Positions 19,901-28,730 of a stretch of 64,000 bases of DNA are shown in pieces. The DNA comes from Pseudomonas sp. ADAK18. Lineage in GTDB: Bacteria > Pseudomonadota > Gammaproteobacteria > Pseudomonadales > Pseudomonadaceae. The position numbers and the translations under genes were made by a program. How positions within the stretch are numbered: the first letter of the stretch is position 1; each line of letters begins with the position of its first letter. The notes under the pieces were generated by a model, which made no database searches, was not told where the DNA came from, and worked only from the letters and a program-made list of their open reading frames with translations. The DNA is taken from NCBI RefSeq assembly GCF_012935695.1, contig NZ_CP052859.1:5993001-6057000 (forward strand), read 5' to 3'.

Positions 19901-22900
19901 TGGCTGCAGACTCAGCAGGCCAATGGAACATTGCCAGACGTGGTGTCTAATCACGCGACCATGGTTGCCGGTGTCATGGTCGGTGCGAAGAATGGTATCG
20001 GAGGTGTCGGGGTTGCATATGATGCAACACTGGGAGGCTATTACCTGGCTAACAAAGGTGATGATCTGACAGGGCTTGGCCACATGGTCAGTTATGATAT
20101 TGCCAACAATAGCTGGGGGTTTCAGAATGATTTTGCCATCAGCAATATGCAGCAAGGTCAAATCAATACTGCCAGTTCGTTAACGTCGAATGCCCAATAT
20201 GCTGCAAATAATGGCCGAGGTGGATTAGGGACGATTATTGTCGCTGCCGGTGGCAACAGTCGTGCTACTGGCGGCAATGCCCAAGGATCGCTAACCAATA
20301 ACAACCGACATTCGATTGAGGTCGGAGCTATCAATGCGCAAGGTGATCTGTCGACTTTACAAATAGGCTCAGCACCGTTCTCTAACCCAGGCGCAAGCCT
20401 ATTGGTCTCGGCGCCAGGTAGTAATGTCGTGTCCACCAGCCATATGCTGGAAACTGATCGCGGCTCAACTTTCGGCAATAGCTACAGCGCCATGCAAGGC
20501 ACCAGTTTTGCCGCACCTATTGTTTCAGGCGTCGTTGCGCTGATGCTTCAAGCCAACCCTAACTTGGGCTACCGAGATGTCCAGCAAATCTTGGTGCTAT
20601 CGGCACGCAAGATTAACGATCCGTCTACAGTATGGAGCGACAACGGCGCCCGCAACTGGAACGGGGGCGGTATGCACACCAGTAATGACTACGGTTTCGG
20701 TGAAGTCGATGCCCGTGCCGCTGTGCGGCTGTCTGAAGCCTGGATGACTCAGAGCACTGGCGCCAACGAGTCAGTGTTCAGTGCTTCCAGTGGTGTTGTT
20801 GGTAAAACGTTGGCTGCGGGTGAAACCTTTTCATCAAGTTTGGCAATGAATGCTGTCTCGTACGTTGAGCATGCCGAAATCGACTTTGATGCTCAGGTCG
20901 GCCGTTTGGGAGATGTGACCCTTAAGCTTATTTCTCCAGATGGTACACAAAGCGTATTGCTTAACCGACAGGGAAAGGTGCCAGTTGGTACGGCAGGGGC
21001 GAGCGATGCTGACGTGGGCAGCACACAGTCAGGTGCTTTCAAGTATACCTTCATGAGTACTCATCACTGGGGCGAGCTCACGGCAGGTGAATGGAAGCTT
21101 GAGGTGACCGACTCCGCCACTGGGCTTCCTGTAACGCTGAACAGTTGGTCGTTGCGCCTGTACGGTAGCAAGATGAGTGCTGACGACACGTACTTTTATA
21201 CAGATGAGTACATCAAGGCGGTAGCTGCGCAGGCTAACCGTGGTGTATTGGACGATGCCGCAAGTGGAACTGCTGGTGGGCGTAATACGCTCAATGCCGC
21301 GGCAGTCTCTGGTGATACTTCTATCAATTTGGTAACGGGCACTGCAAACATTGGAGGAGCGGCCCTCACGATCAACAGTCGTTCACCTATCCAAAACATT
21401 GTGACTGGCGATGGTAATGACACTCTGGTCGCAGGTTCGGCGGATGCATTGCTTGATGGCGGCCGGGGTAACAACACTCTGGAAGGCGGCACGGGTAAGG
21501 ACTTTTTTGTGGTTCATCGCCGGGGTGGTGGTAACGATACCGTGGTGAATTACGATGTTGCCCATGGTGAGATCATTGATCTGGTTGGTTTCACCGGCAA
21601 GACCTTCGCAAATCTGGTTATCACACAGCTCGGCGCAGATGTGAGTGTCGATCTGGGAGATGCTCAATCAATTTTGCTGAAGAATCAAACGGCGTCGGCA
21701 ATTACAGCCGCTCAGTTCAAGTTTCAGGATACATTTGTTGCGCCAGTGGAATACGTCAATAGCGACGTTTCTGCGGTTATCCCACAAGAGGGGCTGGGGA
21801 CTGTCGTGTTGAACGGCGGCTCCAAGGGTGTGAGTATCACAACGGGGGCTGACGGTCAGTTTGTGGCGTCTCTATCCGGAACGGTGTACAGCCATGATAG
21901 TGCCACTTCAGATACCTTCGTTGTATCTCGACAGCCAGGGATTGCGGACTATCAAAATGCGCTAAGAGGGTTTAGGCAGGGCACCGACAAAATTGATTTA
22001 AGCCAGACAGGTATCACCAGCTTTGAACAGCTCACAATCAGTAAAAACAATCGCGGTACGATAAACGGGCTGTCGCAAATTCACGGTGTAAATATTGCGA
22101 CTATGGCACTTGATCCTGCCGGAGGTAAGGTCGAATTGCTTTACTTGGATGCACTTGATGTCTCTCAATTGAATCAGTCAGACTTCATATTCGCTGCCCA
22201 TGCGCTGGATCTAGTCCCTATTACTCCTTCGGTAGTCCCTCCGGTTGTGACTACCCCTGATCCATTGCATCCGACGATTACCGTGCCGGGCACACTGGAA
22301 CCCTCTATCGAACGTCCAATAATTGATATACCAGCTGTTGTTCTACCTCCTATTCCACCAATCGATATTCCTAAAAGACCAACTGTCGAAGAGCTTTTGG
22401 CGGAGCGAGATCGTCTTCCAACGGGTACAAAAGTAAAAACTGCTGAAGAAATTTTAGCAGAGCGAGGTATTGATCCGACCAAACCGGTTGAAATGACTAC
22501 CCCCACACCAATAGTTGGTGGTAGAGGTGTTGGCGGTGGTGTTGATATCAAGCCTACAGAAATAAAAATAAAAACTGTTGACGAGATCTTGGCGGAGCGA
22601 GGTATTGATCGAACTAAGCCAGTTGAAATGACCACTCCTACACCAATAGTTGGTGGTAGAGACGTCAGTGGCGTGGATTCTGATCGAACTGTACCAAGAG
22701 TCATTGATATTCCAGATATAGATCGAGATACATTCCCTTCGTATGAGACAATTAAAGATCGGAGGAACCCCGTTGCACCTAAGCCAACAGATCTTACTGA
22801 CCTAGTGGTGCCAACTCACCCCCCGATGACTGGTGGAGCTGTAACCCCTTCGCCCGTTGTTGTAGATAAACCAACACAGATTGCACCAGTCGAAACTGAT

Positions 22901-23704
22901 ACCGTACTCGTAAACACTCCGTTTGCGATCATTAATTTTCCCGGTTTAGCTGAAAACGATCTTGCCGTCACTGGATTTAGCGCGAAAGTTACATTAGGTG
23001 ATGGGGATAATACAGTTAGGCTTAATGGTATGATGGGAACATTAGTCGCTGGCAATGGTAACAATACTATTGACTCGACTGATAACACCACAAACGCCAC
23101 TGTTGGTAATGGAAAAAATATTATAACGGGTATTTATCAGAAACTGGCAGTCGGTAATGGTGACAATATAATAACTGTCGCCAGTCGAACGAGAGCGGTT
23201 ACCGTTGGAGATGGAAAAAACACAATCCAAGGTGCAATTCAAGAGCTGACTGTCGGCAATGGTGACAATACCATTGTCAATACGGAGTCAATGGCAAAAG
23301 TTAAACTAGGATATGGTACAAATACAGCAACTGTCAGTGGTGTTATGGCTACGGTGGAGGTTGGGCACGGTAGTTACGATCTAGGATTCCGTGGGTCTAT
23401 GAGTACCTTGGTATTTGGCAAGGATATTACGCCTGATAAGCTATGGTTTGAGCATGCTGGACAGGATTTGCAAATTTCTGTGCTTGGTTCTAAGGAAGAG
23501 GTAACGGTACTCAATTGGTATGCTAGTGCGCCACAGCGACCCAGCACTATCAGCACGGGTGATGGTAAAAGCCTATCTGATCGGAATGTTGAGCTGTTAG
23601 TGCAAGCTATGGCTGCATTTGCACCCCCCGCCGCTGGTTTAACAAGTCTTGCAACATCAGAGCAACAGGCCCTTCAGCCAGTCCTTGCAGCCAATTGGCG
23701 ATGA
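16952..23704 (+). CDS. Giant secreted S8 (subtilisin-like) protease with RTX repeats and P-domain
   Basis: A 2250-aa predicted T1SS substrate with no N-terminal signal peptide. Residues 1-330 are unrecognised. RTX/calcium-binding repeats lie around 565-790 (GGAGNDVLVGGTG, GGGGSNTYTGSAGNDVFVIS). An S8 peptidase domain spans about 930-1250: catalytic His1001 in NHATMVAG, oxyanion Asn1053 in NNSWG, Ser1185 in GTSFAAP; the Asp position appears as Glu957 in GQFEPGG. A proprotein-convertase P-domain follows (about 1305-1410), then a second RTX block, a Pro-rich linker with a repeated unit (about 1830-1920), and a C-terminal beta-roll series of GNG(D/N)N repeats (about 2010-2180) likely bearing the secretion signal. 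A GGAG site precedes the ATG. Confidence 0.9.
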   Translation: MPQKLTAADLEQAKQILESSGPSATYDFLSAKGYKYATLANGVAKGNSLSGEAAINFMKVTAEASGHPLSDVDVNRIRKEMAGGYIDALKVKLDNASGILSSDISYNEAWKFHKQIFNANGLGVDAWTLNSVFSVITENTRETYWQSVLESAGDVSKELLLAINTDKMMSLATTISTDDNKKLAKGWIDRVDSPSGAYTITKSLFSQMYNMITGGFSDESTNIPPSASTSTLIDINITPDPQPQQNIQGENKARQDVSNGYVVNSPTHSISFKDNTLNETGFTSTQIASLATGGIRPGEIQLDPNARPNTYLSQFYQTPDSTRPDFSLRNAVTLNGLSAMTTVNTYVDPLLLDLGGNGVRMTDIRDGVLFDTDHSGTLKRTGWADRSTGMLVIDDGSGQIKDVSQMFSEYYAGKAGVGGAAGEVRFKDGFAALASEDANADGVIDQNDPIWSKLRVWVDASHDAQTDAGELKTLAELGITQINVRATTASSEVRDGNRVLAQGTFTINGKTQEALAVDFLGDPVSSTLLDQGAGTKVTSTSEGVTTTAYASKSTTGETLDAAQLGVSNLYGGIGNDTLIAAPTGSWLVGGGGSNTYTGSAGNDVFVISASDRMENVHGNGGRDTAIIVGDEGVALNMARAGLTIAQGGRGNDVIASGGTSSAFIKGGSGDSTLIGGAGNDVLVGGTGRNTILGGSGKAVIYAGPKGDTIYASEGGSIIHAGGGADIIYGSVGNDVVEVGRGNAIIDGDGGINIVTLHGNHGDYKITRTATGYEVADTVAGRDGTVTLKNIQKLSFSDISAVDLDLPNAMPVGDVLTVDQAGKAFDRTQAHLISAASLLANDQHLNSTGILRIASVDEAVGGTVSLTQQGDVLFTPDPRFTGLLSFKYGVVNEAGNPSATVVNLGTGQTAPMRANVTLLTPEVPLDSLTAQEWYLSNINVLPVWKDYTGKGVRIGQFEPGGEFATHPEIFDIKHPDLAPNVDKAWLQTQQANGTLPDVVSNHATMVAGVMVGAKNGIGGVGVAYDATLGGYYLANKGDDLTGLGHMVSYDIANNSWGFQNDFAISNMQQGQINTASSLTSNAQYAANNGRGGLGTIIVAAGGNSRATGGNAQGSLTNNNRHSIEVGAINAQGDLSTLQIGSAPFSNPGASLLVSAPGSNVVSTSHMLETDRGSTFGNSYSAMQGTSFAAPIVSGVVALMLQANPNLGYRDVQQILVLSARKINDPSTVWSDNGARNWNGGGMHTSNDYGFGEVDARAAVRLSEAWMTQSTGANESVFSASSGVVGKTLAAGETFSSSLAMNAVSYVEHAEIDFDAQVGRLGDVTLKLISPDGTQSVLLNRQGKVPVGTAGASDADVGSTQSGAFKYTFMSTHHWGELTAGEWKLEVTDSATGLPVTLNSWSLRLYGSKMSADDTYFYTDEYIKAVAAQANRGVLDDAASGTAGGRNTLNAAAVSGDTSINLVTGTANIGGAALTINSRSPIQNIVTGDGNDTLVAGSADALLDGGRGNNTLEGGTGKDFFVVHRRGGGNDTVVNYDVAHGEIIDLVGFTGKTFANLVITQLGADVSVDLGDAQSILLKNQTASAITAAQFKFQDTFVAPVEYVNSDVSAVIPQEGLGTVVLNGGSKGVSITTGADGQFVASLSGTVYSHDSATSDTFVVSRQPGIADYQNALRGFRQGTDKIDLSQTGITSFEQLTISKNNRGTINGLSQIHGVNIATMALDPAGGKVELLYLDALDVSQLNQSDFIFAAHALDLVPITPSVVPPVVTTPDPLHPTITVPGTLEPSIERPIIDIPAVVLPPIPPIDIPKRPTVEELLAERDRLPTGTKVKTAEEILAERGIDPTKPVEMTTPTPIVGGRGVGGGVDIKPTEIKIKTVDEILAERGIDRTKPVEMTTPTPIVGGRDVSGVDSDRTVPRVIDIPDIDRDTFPSYETIKDRRNPVAPKPTDLTDLVVPTHPPMTGGAVTPSPVVVDKPTQIAPVETDTVLVNTPFAIINFPGLAENDLAVTGFSAKVTLGDGDNTVRLNGMMGTLVAGNGNNTIDSTDNTTNATVGNGKNIITGIYQKLAVGNGDNIITVASRTRAVTVGDGKNTIQGAIQELTVGNGDNTIVNTESMAKVKLGYGTNTATVSGVMATVEVGHGSYDLGFRGSMSTLVFGKDITPDKLWFEHAGQDLQISVLGSKEEVTVLNWYASAPQRPSTISTGDGKSLSDRNVELLVQAMAAFAPPAAGLTSLATSEQQALQPVLAANWR

Positions 23705-23752
23705 AAATGTGCTTAAAGTATCTTTTTTAGGTCGTGATTTCTGACCACAGTC

Positions 23753-23793
23753 TAGCTCCCTGCGGAGAGTAGTTCGCAGGGAGCTACTATTTT
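23753..23793 (+). terminator. Rho-independent terminator after the protease gene
   Basis: A 12-bp stem TAGCTCCCTGCG / CGCAGGGAGCTA with a 10-nt loop, followed by CTATTTT. It lies 50 bp after the protease stop and closes the secretion cluster. Confidence 0.9.
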
Positions 23794-23971
23794 AAATAGA
23801 TAAGATGCCTTGCCTGAACACGAAACGACTTTCACACACAGCCTTTGGTCGACGCCCGCGCAAAAGCCAAGCTGAAAAAACCATGGCGTTCACGGTCTAA
23901 ACTGGTACCGTTCGTCGGAGTGGTATCGCCGCTATTTTTTAACTCTCTCCACCTGGAACGATATTTGCTAA

Positions 23972-24010
23972 ACCGTTTTGGCAAGGATGTCCTTACTAAA
24001 ACGGTTTTTG
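23972..24010. terminator. Imperfect hairpin, terminator-like or recombinase site
   Basis: Arms AACCGTTTTGG... and ...CTAAAACGGTT pair over 9 bp, with an inner AAGGA/TCCTT stem, followed by TTTTT. It lies 220 bp upstream of a tyrosine integrase, so a role as a core site of that enzyme cannot be excluded. Confidence 0.5.
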
Positions 24011-24231
24011 TGTCGCGCCGTATTTGTGAAAAATACGAAAAACTTGAAGTTTGCAAAAAATAAAGCGCTTTTCAAATCACACAGAGCTATTTAAATTCGC
24101 TTCAGTCAGTTCGGCCAGCCCCTACTTGAGGCCTTCCGGACGACGAATACTAAATAGCGTCATTAACGATTTACCCAAAATGGAAACCAATATGACTACT
24201 TACAACGCACAAATTTGTGCAGAGAATACTT

Positions 24232-25332
24232 ATGCCCACTCCAAAGCAAATCGAATGCAGAGACATCCTTGTAAAAAACCTGATTGTGATGAGTTATCCA
24301 GGTTCGGGCAGCACTACTTATTGTACGCGCGGCGCGACCAACGGGCGTCCACGTAAAATATTGGGAACGTCCAAAACCATTAGCTTAAACGAAGCTCGCA
24401 TCATGGCGTTGGGAGTCGGAAGTGCAGGCTATAACGTATCCTCTTCGACCCTTTCACATGTTTTCAATCTCTACGAGCAGTCCGGAACCTATAGCGGTAA
24501 ACGCAGTATGGGACGTGACCGCAAACGTTACGATTCGGTAGTTGACCCTATTCTGGGTAAGAAAGAGATCAAAGCAATTAGCTTGGCTGATATTCAAACA
24601 GTCCTAGGATCGTTACGCTCATCGTTAAGTGACGCTACCAAGAACCGCTATTTAGCCATGTTACGTTCAATTTTTCGGTTTGCAGTGGATCACGACTATT
24701 GTGAAAAGGATCCGACTCGCAGCATAAAACTTAAGCGCGAAGTGCCGGTTAAGTTGTACGAGGTCAATGATGACCTAATTGGCCGTCTCGTTTTTGCGGT
24801 GGACTGGTTGGAGGGGCGATATCCACGAACGTCTTGCCTTGTGGAGTTGTTGCTGCGGACAGGGATGCGTTTAGGAGAGGCGCTCTCCCTCAAGTGGGGG
24901 GACGTTGATTTTACGTTGCAGCAGATCACCTTGAGGAGCACCAAAAGCGGTCGAGTCCGGCACGTACCCATCAGCGACGAATGCAGTGGCGTGCTTGATA
25001 GGCTTGCTGAGGTTACCGCCGACTTTCCAAAAGATGGCTGGTTGTTTCCCTCATCGTATGGGCCGTCTCACATGACCAGGCCAGTGCGCCCTTGGAAAAG
25101 AGCCTGTCAGGCAGCAGGGCTTCCCTCGTCGTTACGCTTTCATGATCTACGTCATATCTTTGCCTCGGCCTGCGTCAAGGATGGTATCCCCCTGTACACC
25201 GTGCAAGGGTTGCTCGGTCACTCCTCCATCAGAATGACAGAGCGTTATTCCGCATTGGCTTCTTCGGACTTGTTGAAGGCGAGTTGCCGTGTTTCAAGTG
25301 CCCTTTCCCTATGTGCTGGGGGTGCGAAATGA
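24232..25332 (+). CDS. Tyrosine recombinase / integrase
   Basis: A 366-aa site-specific recombinase (371 aa if the upstream GTG at 24217 is used; neither start has a strong ribosome site). The catalytic domain shows Arg I in LLLRTGMRLGEALSLKW, the HxLRH box HDLRHIFASACVKDG, and LLGHSSIRMTERYSAL with the nucleophilic Tyr. A SAM-like core-binding domain precedes it (DIQTVLGSLRSSLSDATKNR). Its stop overlaps the start of the DUF927 gene (ATGA), so the two are translationally coupled. It lies 14 kb from the nearest island end, unusual for the enzyme that mobilised the whole island. Confidence 0.9.
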   Translation: MPTPKQIECRDILVKNLIVMSYPGSGSTTYCTRGATNGRPRKILGTSKTISLNEARIMALGVGSAGYNVSSSTLSHVFNLYEQSGTYSGKRSMGRDRKRYDSVVDPILGKKEIKAISLADIQTVLGSLRSSLSDATKNRYLAMLRSIFRFAVDHDYCEKDPTRSIKLKREVPVKLYEVNDDLIGRLVFAVDWLEGRYPRTSCLVELLLRTGMRLGEALSLKWGDVDFTLQQITLRSTKSGRVRHVPISDECSGVLDRLAEVTADFPKDGWLFPSSYGPSHMTRPVRPWKRACQAAGLPSSLRFHDLRHIFASACVKDGIPLYTVQGLLGHSSIRMTERYSALASSDLLKASCRVSSALSLCAGGAK

Positions 25333-27533
25333 GCAAGTTTTTTTCGAACGACGCATTGAATGCCGATGTCGTTGATGCAGTAGTTCGTGCGGGAGGAAAA
25401 GCTCTTGATGGCGAGCTCGCCTCACTCATTGGTGTAAAGAGCATCGAGTTTGACGAAAGTACGGTGATTTTTTCGTTACCGAAAACTCATCGTGATTACA
25501 TAAGACTTCTGCCGACCTTGAAGAAATATTGTTTGATTTTTCAATCAAGTGCTGGAGTGTTTTTGCCCTTTCCTAAAAAGGATATTGATGACAACAAATT
25601 ACTGGTGTTTTTACAGCAGGCCTTGACAGGTATCGGCTTAAATATTGACTTTGCGTTAGCTGACGTCGATTTGAAGTATGGTCTGTGGTCGATTCCTGAG
25701 AGCGGGGTGGAGCCTCTCGTTCATCCCTTTAAAGTTCTGGAAATTTTTGAGTCTCATGGTATGGGCTTGATTGAAGCGATGTACGGTCGCAGTCAGTTCA
25801 ACGGCTTTGAGTTTACTTTAGAGCAAATCCGATTCCGTAAAAAACAAGATGTGGAGGATGTAGCTCCGTGTATTTGGATCGATAAAGTATTACGGGATCC
25901 GGTTACGAAACACTATTTCACACAGATTAACATTTTGAGCCGTTCAGGCATGAAATATGGAGTGATATCGTCCATCATCCCGAATACCGACCTTCAAGAC
26001 GCTAAGAAACTAACGGATTTGGTTATTTCTATAACTCCGAGTGTTGTCGATCGCAAGCTGTTGGGAACTCTTGTTAAAGAGCTCCTACGACACGCGGTTA
26101 TTCAAATCGGCACTCAAACGTGGATACGGACTGAAGGATGGATTCGAGATGAGGACGGGGTGATCGAAGGCTGTGCTTGTGGTCAGGAACTGCTGCTGGC
26201 TCCAGGGGTTGACCCTGATCGGTTTCACATGGATATCGTCGCACCGAGGCTTGCGCAGATCGGGACACTCAGTGGCTGGAACGATGCTGTTCTGGCCCCT
26301 CTCAGTCAGAACCTTACGCTTCTTGGGGCTATACAACTCGGAATGGCAGGGCCGATGGTCGATCTGGTGCCCGGAGTGTCATCGTCCATCTTCAACTTCT
26401 TCGGGGGAGCAGGTCGGGGTAAGACCTTGTTGTTATCCACAGTGGCTAGCCTGTATGGCAATACCGGTGCACCGGGGCAAAGTAAACCCGGTCAGGTGGG
26501 CAAATCCATGATTGAGACATTTGGCGCAACGCGACGAGCGCTTCAGGCAAAAAGCCAGCAAACGTCCGTCGGCCCGTTTTTGATTGATGAAATCGGCAGT
26601 AACAGCTACGGAGACCTCTTCGAAAGCTACGTGTATGAGACGGGCAATGGCCTCTGTCATACGAAGCTTAGTGGCAACGGGGATTTACAAGAATCGCCAT
26701 CTAAAACGTTGTTCGTACTAACGACCGGTGAAGTATCCATCATGTCGTTGGTCAGCCGTAACGCCAAGCAGGGCATTTTTGATCGGGGTGTGGATATCAA
26801 TGTTGGGGGGGGCGATGTCAGCTTTGAAGGGGAGGATACCGACGACTTCGTCTTCCTACAGGAGGATGTGAAAAAAGCAGTCTCTGCGGGTATACCAAAG
26901 GAGTACGGTACGGTCGCCCCAGCGTTTGTGCGGGCTCTTTTAGCTGAAATGATGAGCCAGTGTTGGGAGGTCGAGCTTGCCAAAAAGCGTCAGGAGCTTG
27001 CTGATAACTTTCCGAGTTACGTCAGCAAGGACGGCCCGAATCGAGTGTTATCACGATTTGCGCTCGCGCTGCTGGCTGGGGAGGTGGCTTTACGAAATGG
27101 CGTATTCAACGAACAGTATGTGGATTCGGATGACCTCTTTAACGGGGTGCTGGTGTGTGCTCATCGCTGGGTCACCACTCGCTGGAACCATCTGTATGTT
27201 CTGGCCGATGCTCTATGTTCGCAAAAGCGTATTCCGTACTCCACACCAAAGTCCGGGTTACCGCTTTACCGCCACAAAGATCAATACGAAGGTATGCCAA
27301 CGCTGATGATTACCAAAGATTTTATGGAAGAAATTTTTCCGGGGCGCAATCAAGTTGAAACGATCAGTAAGCGGTTCAAGGAAGATGGTCTTATTGTTCG
27401 TTCTGATCCTGGGCGTCATACGGTAGGCAAGGAGCCGTACTACCACCTCAAAACTGAATGGTTGCTGGAACATCAGATCGAATGGTCTGAAGACTGGGAG
27501 CGTTTCGAGGCTGTCGAGTTACCTGACATGTGA
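25329..27533 (+). CDS. DUF927-family P-loop ATPase, integrase-coupled
   Basis: A 734-aa protein. The ATG at 25329 overlaps the integrase TGA and is chosen for that reason over an earlier in-frame start. The DUF927 region (about 180-560) contains a P-loop FFGGAGRGKT preceding LLLSTVASLYGN and an acidic Walker B-like stretch PFLIDEIGSN. A C-terminal winged-helix-like part follows (TISKRFKEDGLIVRSDPGRH). DUF927 proteins occur on phages and integrative elements and are thought to act in DNA replication or unwinding; the activity here is inferred. Residues 1-170 are unrecognised. Confidence 0.82.
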   Translation: MSKFFSNDALNADVVDAVVRAGGKALDGELASLIGVKSIEFDESTVIFSLPKTHRDYIRLLPTLKKYCLIFQSSAGVFLPFPKKDIDDNKLLVFLQQALTGIGLNIDFALADVDLKYGLWSIPESGVEPLVHPFKVLEIFESHGMGLIEAMYGRSQFNGFEFTLEQIRFRKKQDVEDVAPCIWIDKVLRDPVTKHYFTQINILSRSGMKYGVISSIIPNTDLQDAKKLTDLVISITPSVVDRKLLGTLVKELLRHAVIQIGTQTWIRTEGWIRDEDGVIEGCACGQELLLAPGVDPDRFHMDIVAPRLAQIGTLSGWNDAVLAPLSQNLTLLGAIQLGMAGPMVDLVPGVSSSIFNFFGGAGRGKTLLLSTVASLYGNTGAPGQSKPGQVGKSMIETFGATRRALQAKSQQTSVGPFLIDEIGSNSYGDLFESYVYETGNGLCHTKLSGNGDLQESPSKTLFVLTTGEVSIMSLVSRNAKQGIFDRGVDINVGGGDVSFEGEDTDDFVFLQEDVKKAVSAGIPKEYGTVAPAFVRALLAEMMSQCWEVELAKKRQELADNFPSYVSKDGPNRVLSRFALALLAGEVALRNGVFNEQYVDSDDLFNGVLVCAHRWVTTRWNHLYVLADALCSQKRIPYSTPKSGLPLYRHKDQYEGMPTLMITKDFMEEIFPGRNQVETISKRFKEDGLIVRSDPGRHTVGKEPYYHLKTEWLLEHQIEWSEDWERFEAVELPDM

Positions 27534-27569
27534 CGGCTTTTGCCTGCGACCATTACCTTCTCAGCACTT

Positions 27570-27604
27570 AGCCCTGCGTCCACTATGAAGACGTGGGGCT
27601 TTTG
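27570..27604 (+). terminator. Rho-independent terminator after the integrase-DUF927 pair
   Basis: AGCCC-TG-CGTC pairs with GACG-TG-GGGCT across CACTATGAA, followed by TTTTGCG. It lies 37 bp after the DUF927 stop. Confidence 0.75.
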
Positions 27605-27686
27605 CGTTTTCGTAAGCCTTGTCGCTAGCTGAAAAGCTCGCCCAGTCTTACCTGTCCACCCCGTGGATTGTTCCGACATCTTCTGC

Positions 27687-28568
27687 TCATAACTGGCTGA
27701 GGAGGACTTTCACATCGCGTTTAAGTTGCGCTTGCAAAGTGGTGGGGCTGATCACCAGCAGGTGGGGTAGATAGGCTTTTATCGTAGGGAGTAACTGCAT
27801 CACGTCTATCACATGGCTCGAAAGAAGCAGGCTACCGTCATCGAGCTCTTTGAGCATGGCCTGTTGGGGTAGAACGATGCGATGTAGGAAGTTATGGGCA
27901 ATGCACGCAGCAGCCTTGAGAATCACCTCGACCACGGGCATCGACTCATTCGCCACCATGCGTTTTAGCTGGACGATGACGTCTTCTTGCTGCATGAACG
28001 TCTCAGCCAACTCCTCCACGTGAATAATATTGGCAATAGGCTCAATGATGAGGGTGTCAGTGCTGACCCCTGCAAGGTGCCAGCAACCTTTGTGGTTGAT
28101 GAGCAGGTAGGGTGCAATGACCGCCGTCCCGAGGCCTCCCTGCCATTGAATGCTGACGCGGCAGCGGTGGGTAATCGCTTTGGCTAGTGGTTTTAAGTGT
28201 TGATGCTGCTGGCTTTCACTGTCCAGGTTAAAACCGGATAGAAAGAATACAGGCGAGCCTGATGGTGCGAGCCATTGACTGAATAGCGATTGGTGATTGT
28301 CGGGAAACAACGCCGTGGCGCCGACCTGCTCACAAAGGCGAAGTAATGCCGAGGTGTTCGAGCGCCCGAAGTAAGACGGATCAAGTGAGTAATGTTGTCC
28401 TTCTCGCTGCAATGGTAGGTACGCCAGCCTGACGTTCAAGTCGCGCTGAATGGTGCGCTCGGATACGTTGAATTCTTCAGCCAAGCTGGTAATGGATAAG
28501 CGCTGCCCACCGTTGAGCTTGGTTAAAATGATGCCCAAGCGCTGGGCTAACGTATCGTGCTCGGCCAT
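27687..28568 (-). CDS. WYL-domain transcriptional regulator (DeoR-type HTH)
   Basis: A 293-aa DNA-binding regulator. The N-terminal HTH reads ITSLAEEFNVSERTIQRDLN (about residues 26-45), a classic DeoR/WYL helix-turn-helix. The WYL sensing domain covers about 130-210 (RVSIQWQGGLGTAVIAPYLL, then NHKGCWHLAGVSTD). A WCX-like C-terminal extension ends at the stop. Such regulators control mobile elements and defence islands in response to nucleic-acid or nucleotide ligands; the target here is unknown. It is convergent with the DUF927 gene. Confidence 0.88.
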   Translation of the reverse strand: MAEHDTLAQRLGIILTKLNGGQRLSITSLAEEFNVSERTIQRDLNVRLAYLPLQREGQHYSLDPSYFGRSNTSALLRLCEQVGATALFPDNHQSLFSQWLAPSGSPVFFLSGFNLDSESQQHQHLKPLAKAITHRCRVSIQWQGGLGTAVIAPYLLINHKGCWHLAGVSTDTLIIEPIANIIHVEELAETFMQQEDVIVQLKRMVANESMPVVEVILKAAACIAHNFLHRIVLPQQAMLKELDDGSLLLSSHVIDVMQLLPTIKAYLPHLLVISPTTLQAQLKRDVKVLLSQL

Positions 28569-28730
28569 TTAAGAAGAGTCGTTGTCGTTGAAAAACCATT
28601 GTCCAGTGGGTGCCCGACAGGGCGTGTCGAGCTGGATTTTCACGGCATTGAGAACAAGAGGTAAGCGACGTTGTTATTGACGTGACGAAAGTAGAATTGC
28701 TTCGAGGCACGGCCTGATAAGCCCAGGCAA

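Larger units (their letters stand above)
23705..24216. other. Intergenic region between protease and integrase
   Basis: 512 bp. Besides the terminator at 23753 it holds a second inverted repeat (23972-24010: AACCGTTTT ... AAAACGGTT, then TTTT) that could be another terminator or a recombinase-binding site. A 72-codon frame at 23845 shows no convincing protein features. A short frame starting at 24192 overlaps the integrase start in another frame. Confidence 0.55.

Noticed and set aside
23845..24063. 72-aa frame and overlapping antisense frame after the protease
   Set aside because: They span a likely terminator hairpin and show no family features.
24051..24356. 101-aa frame overlapping the integrase start
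   Set aside because: It overlaps the integrase in another frame and has no domain; kept only as a note that the integrase start is uncertain.
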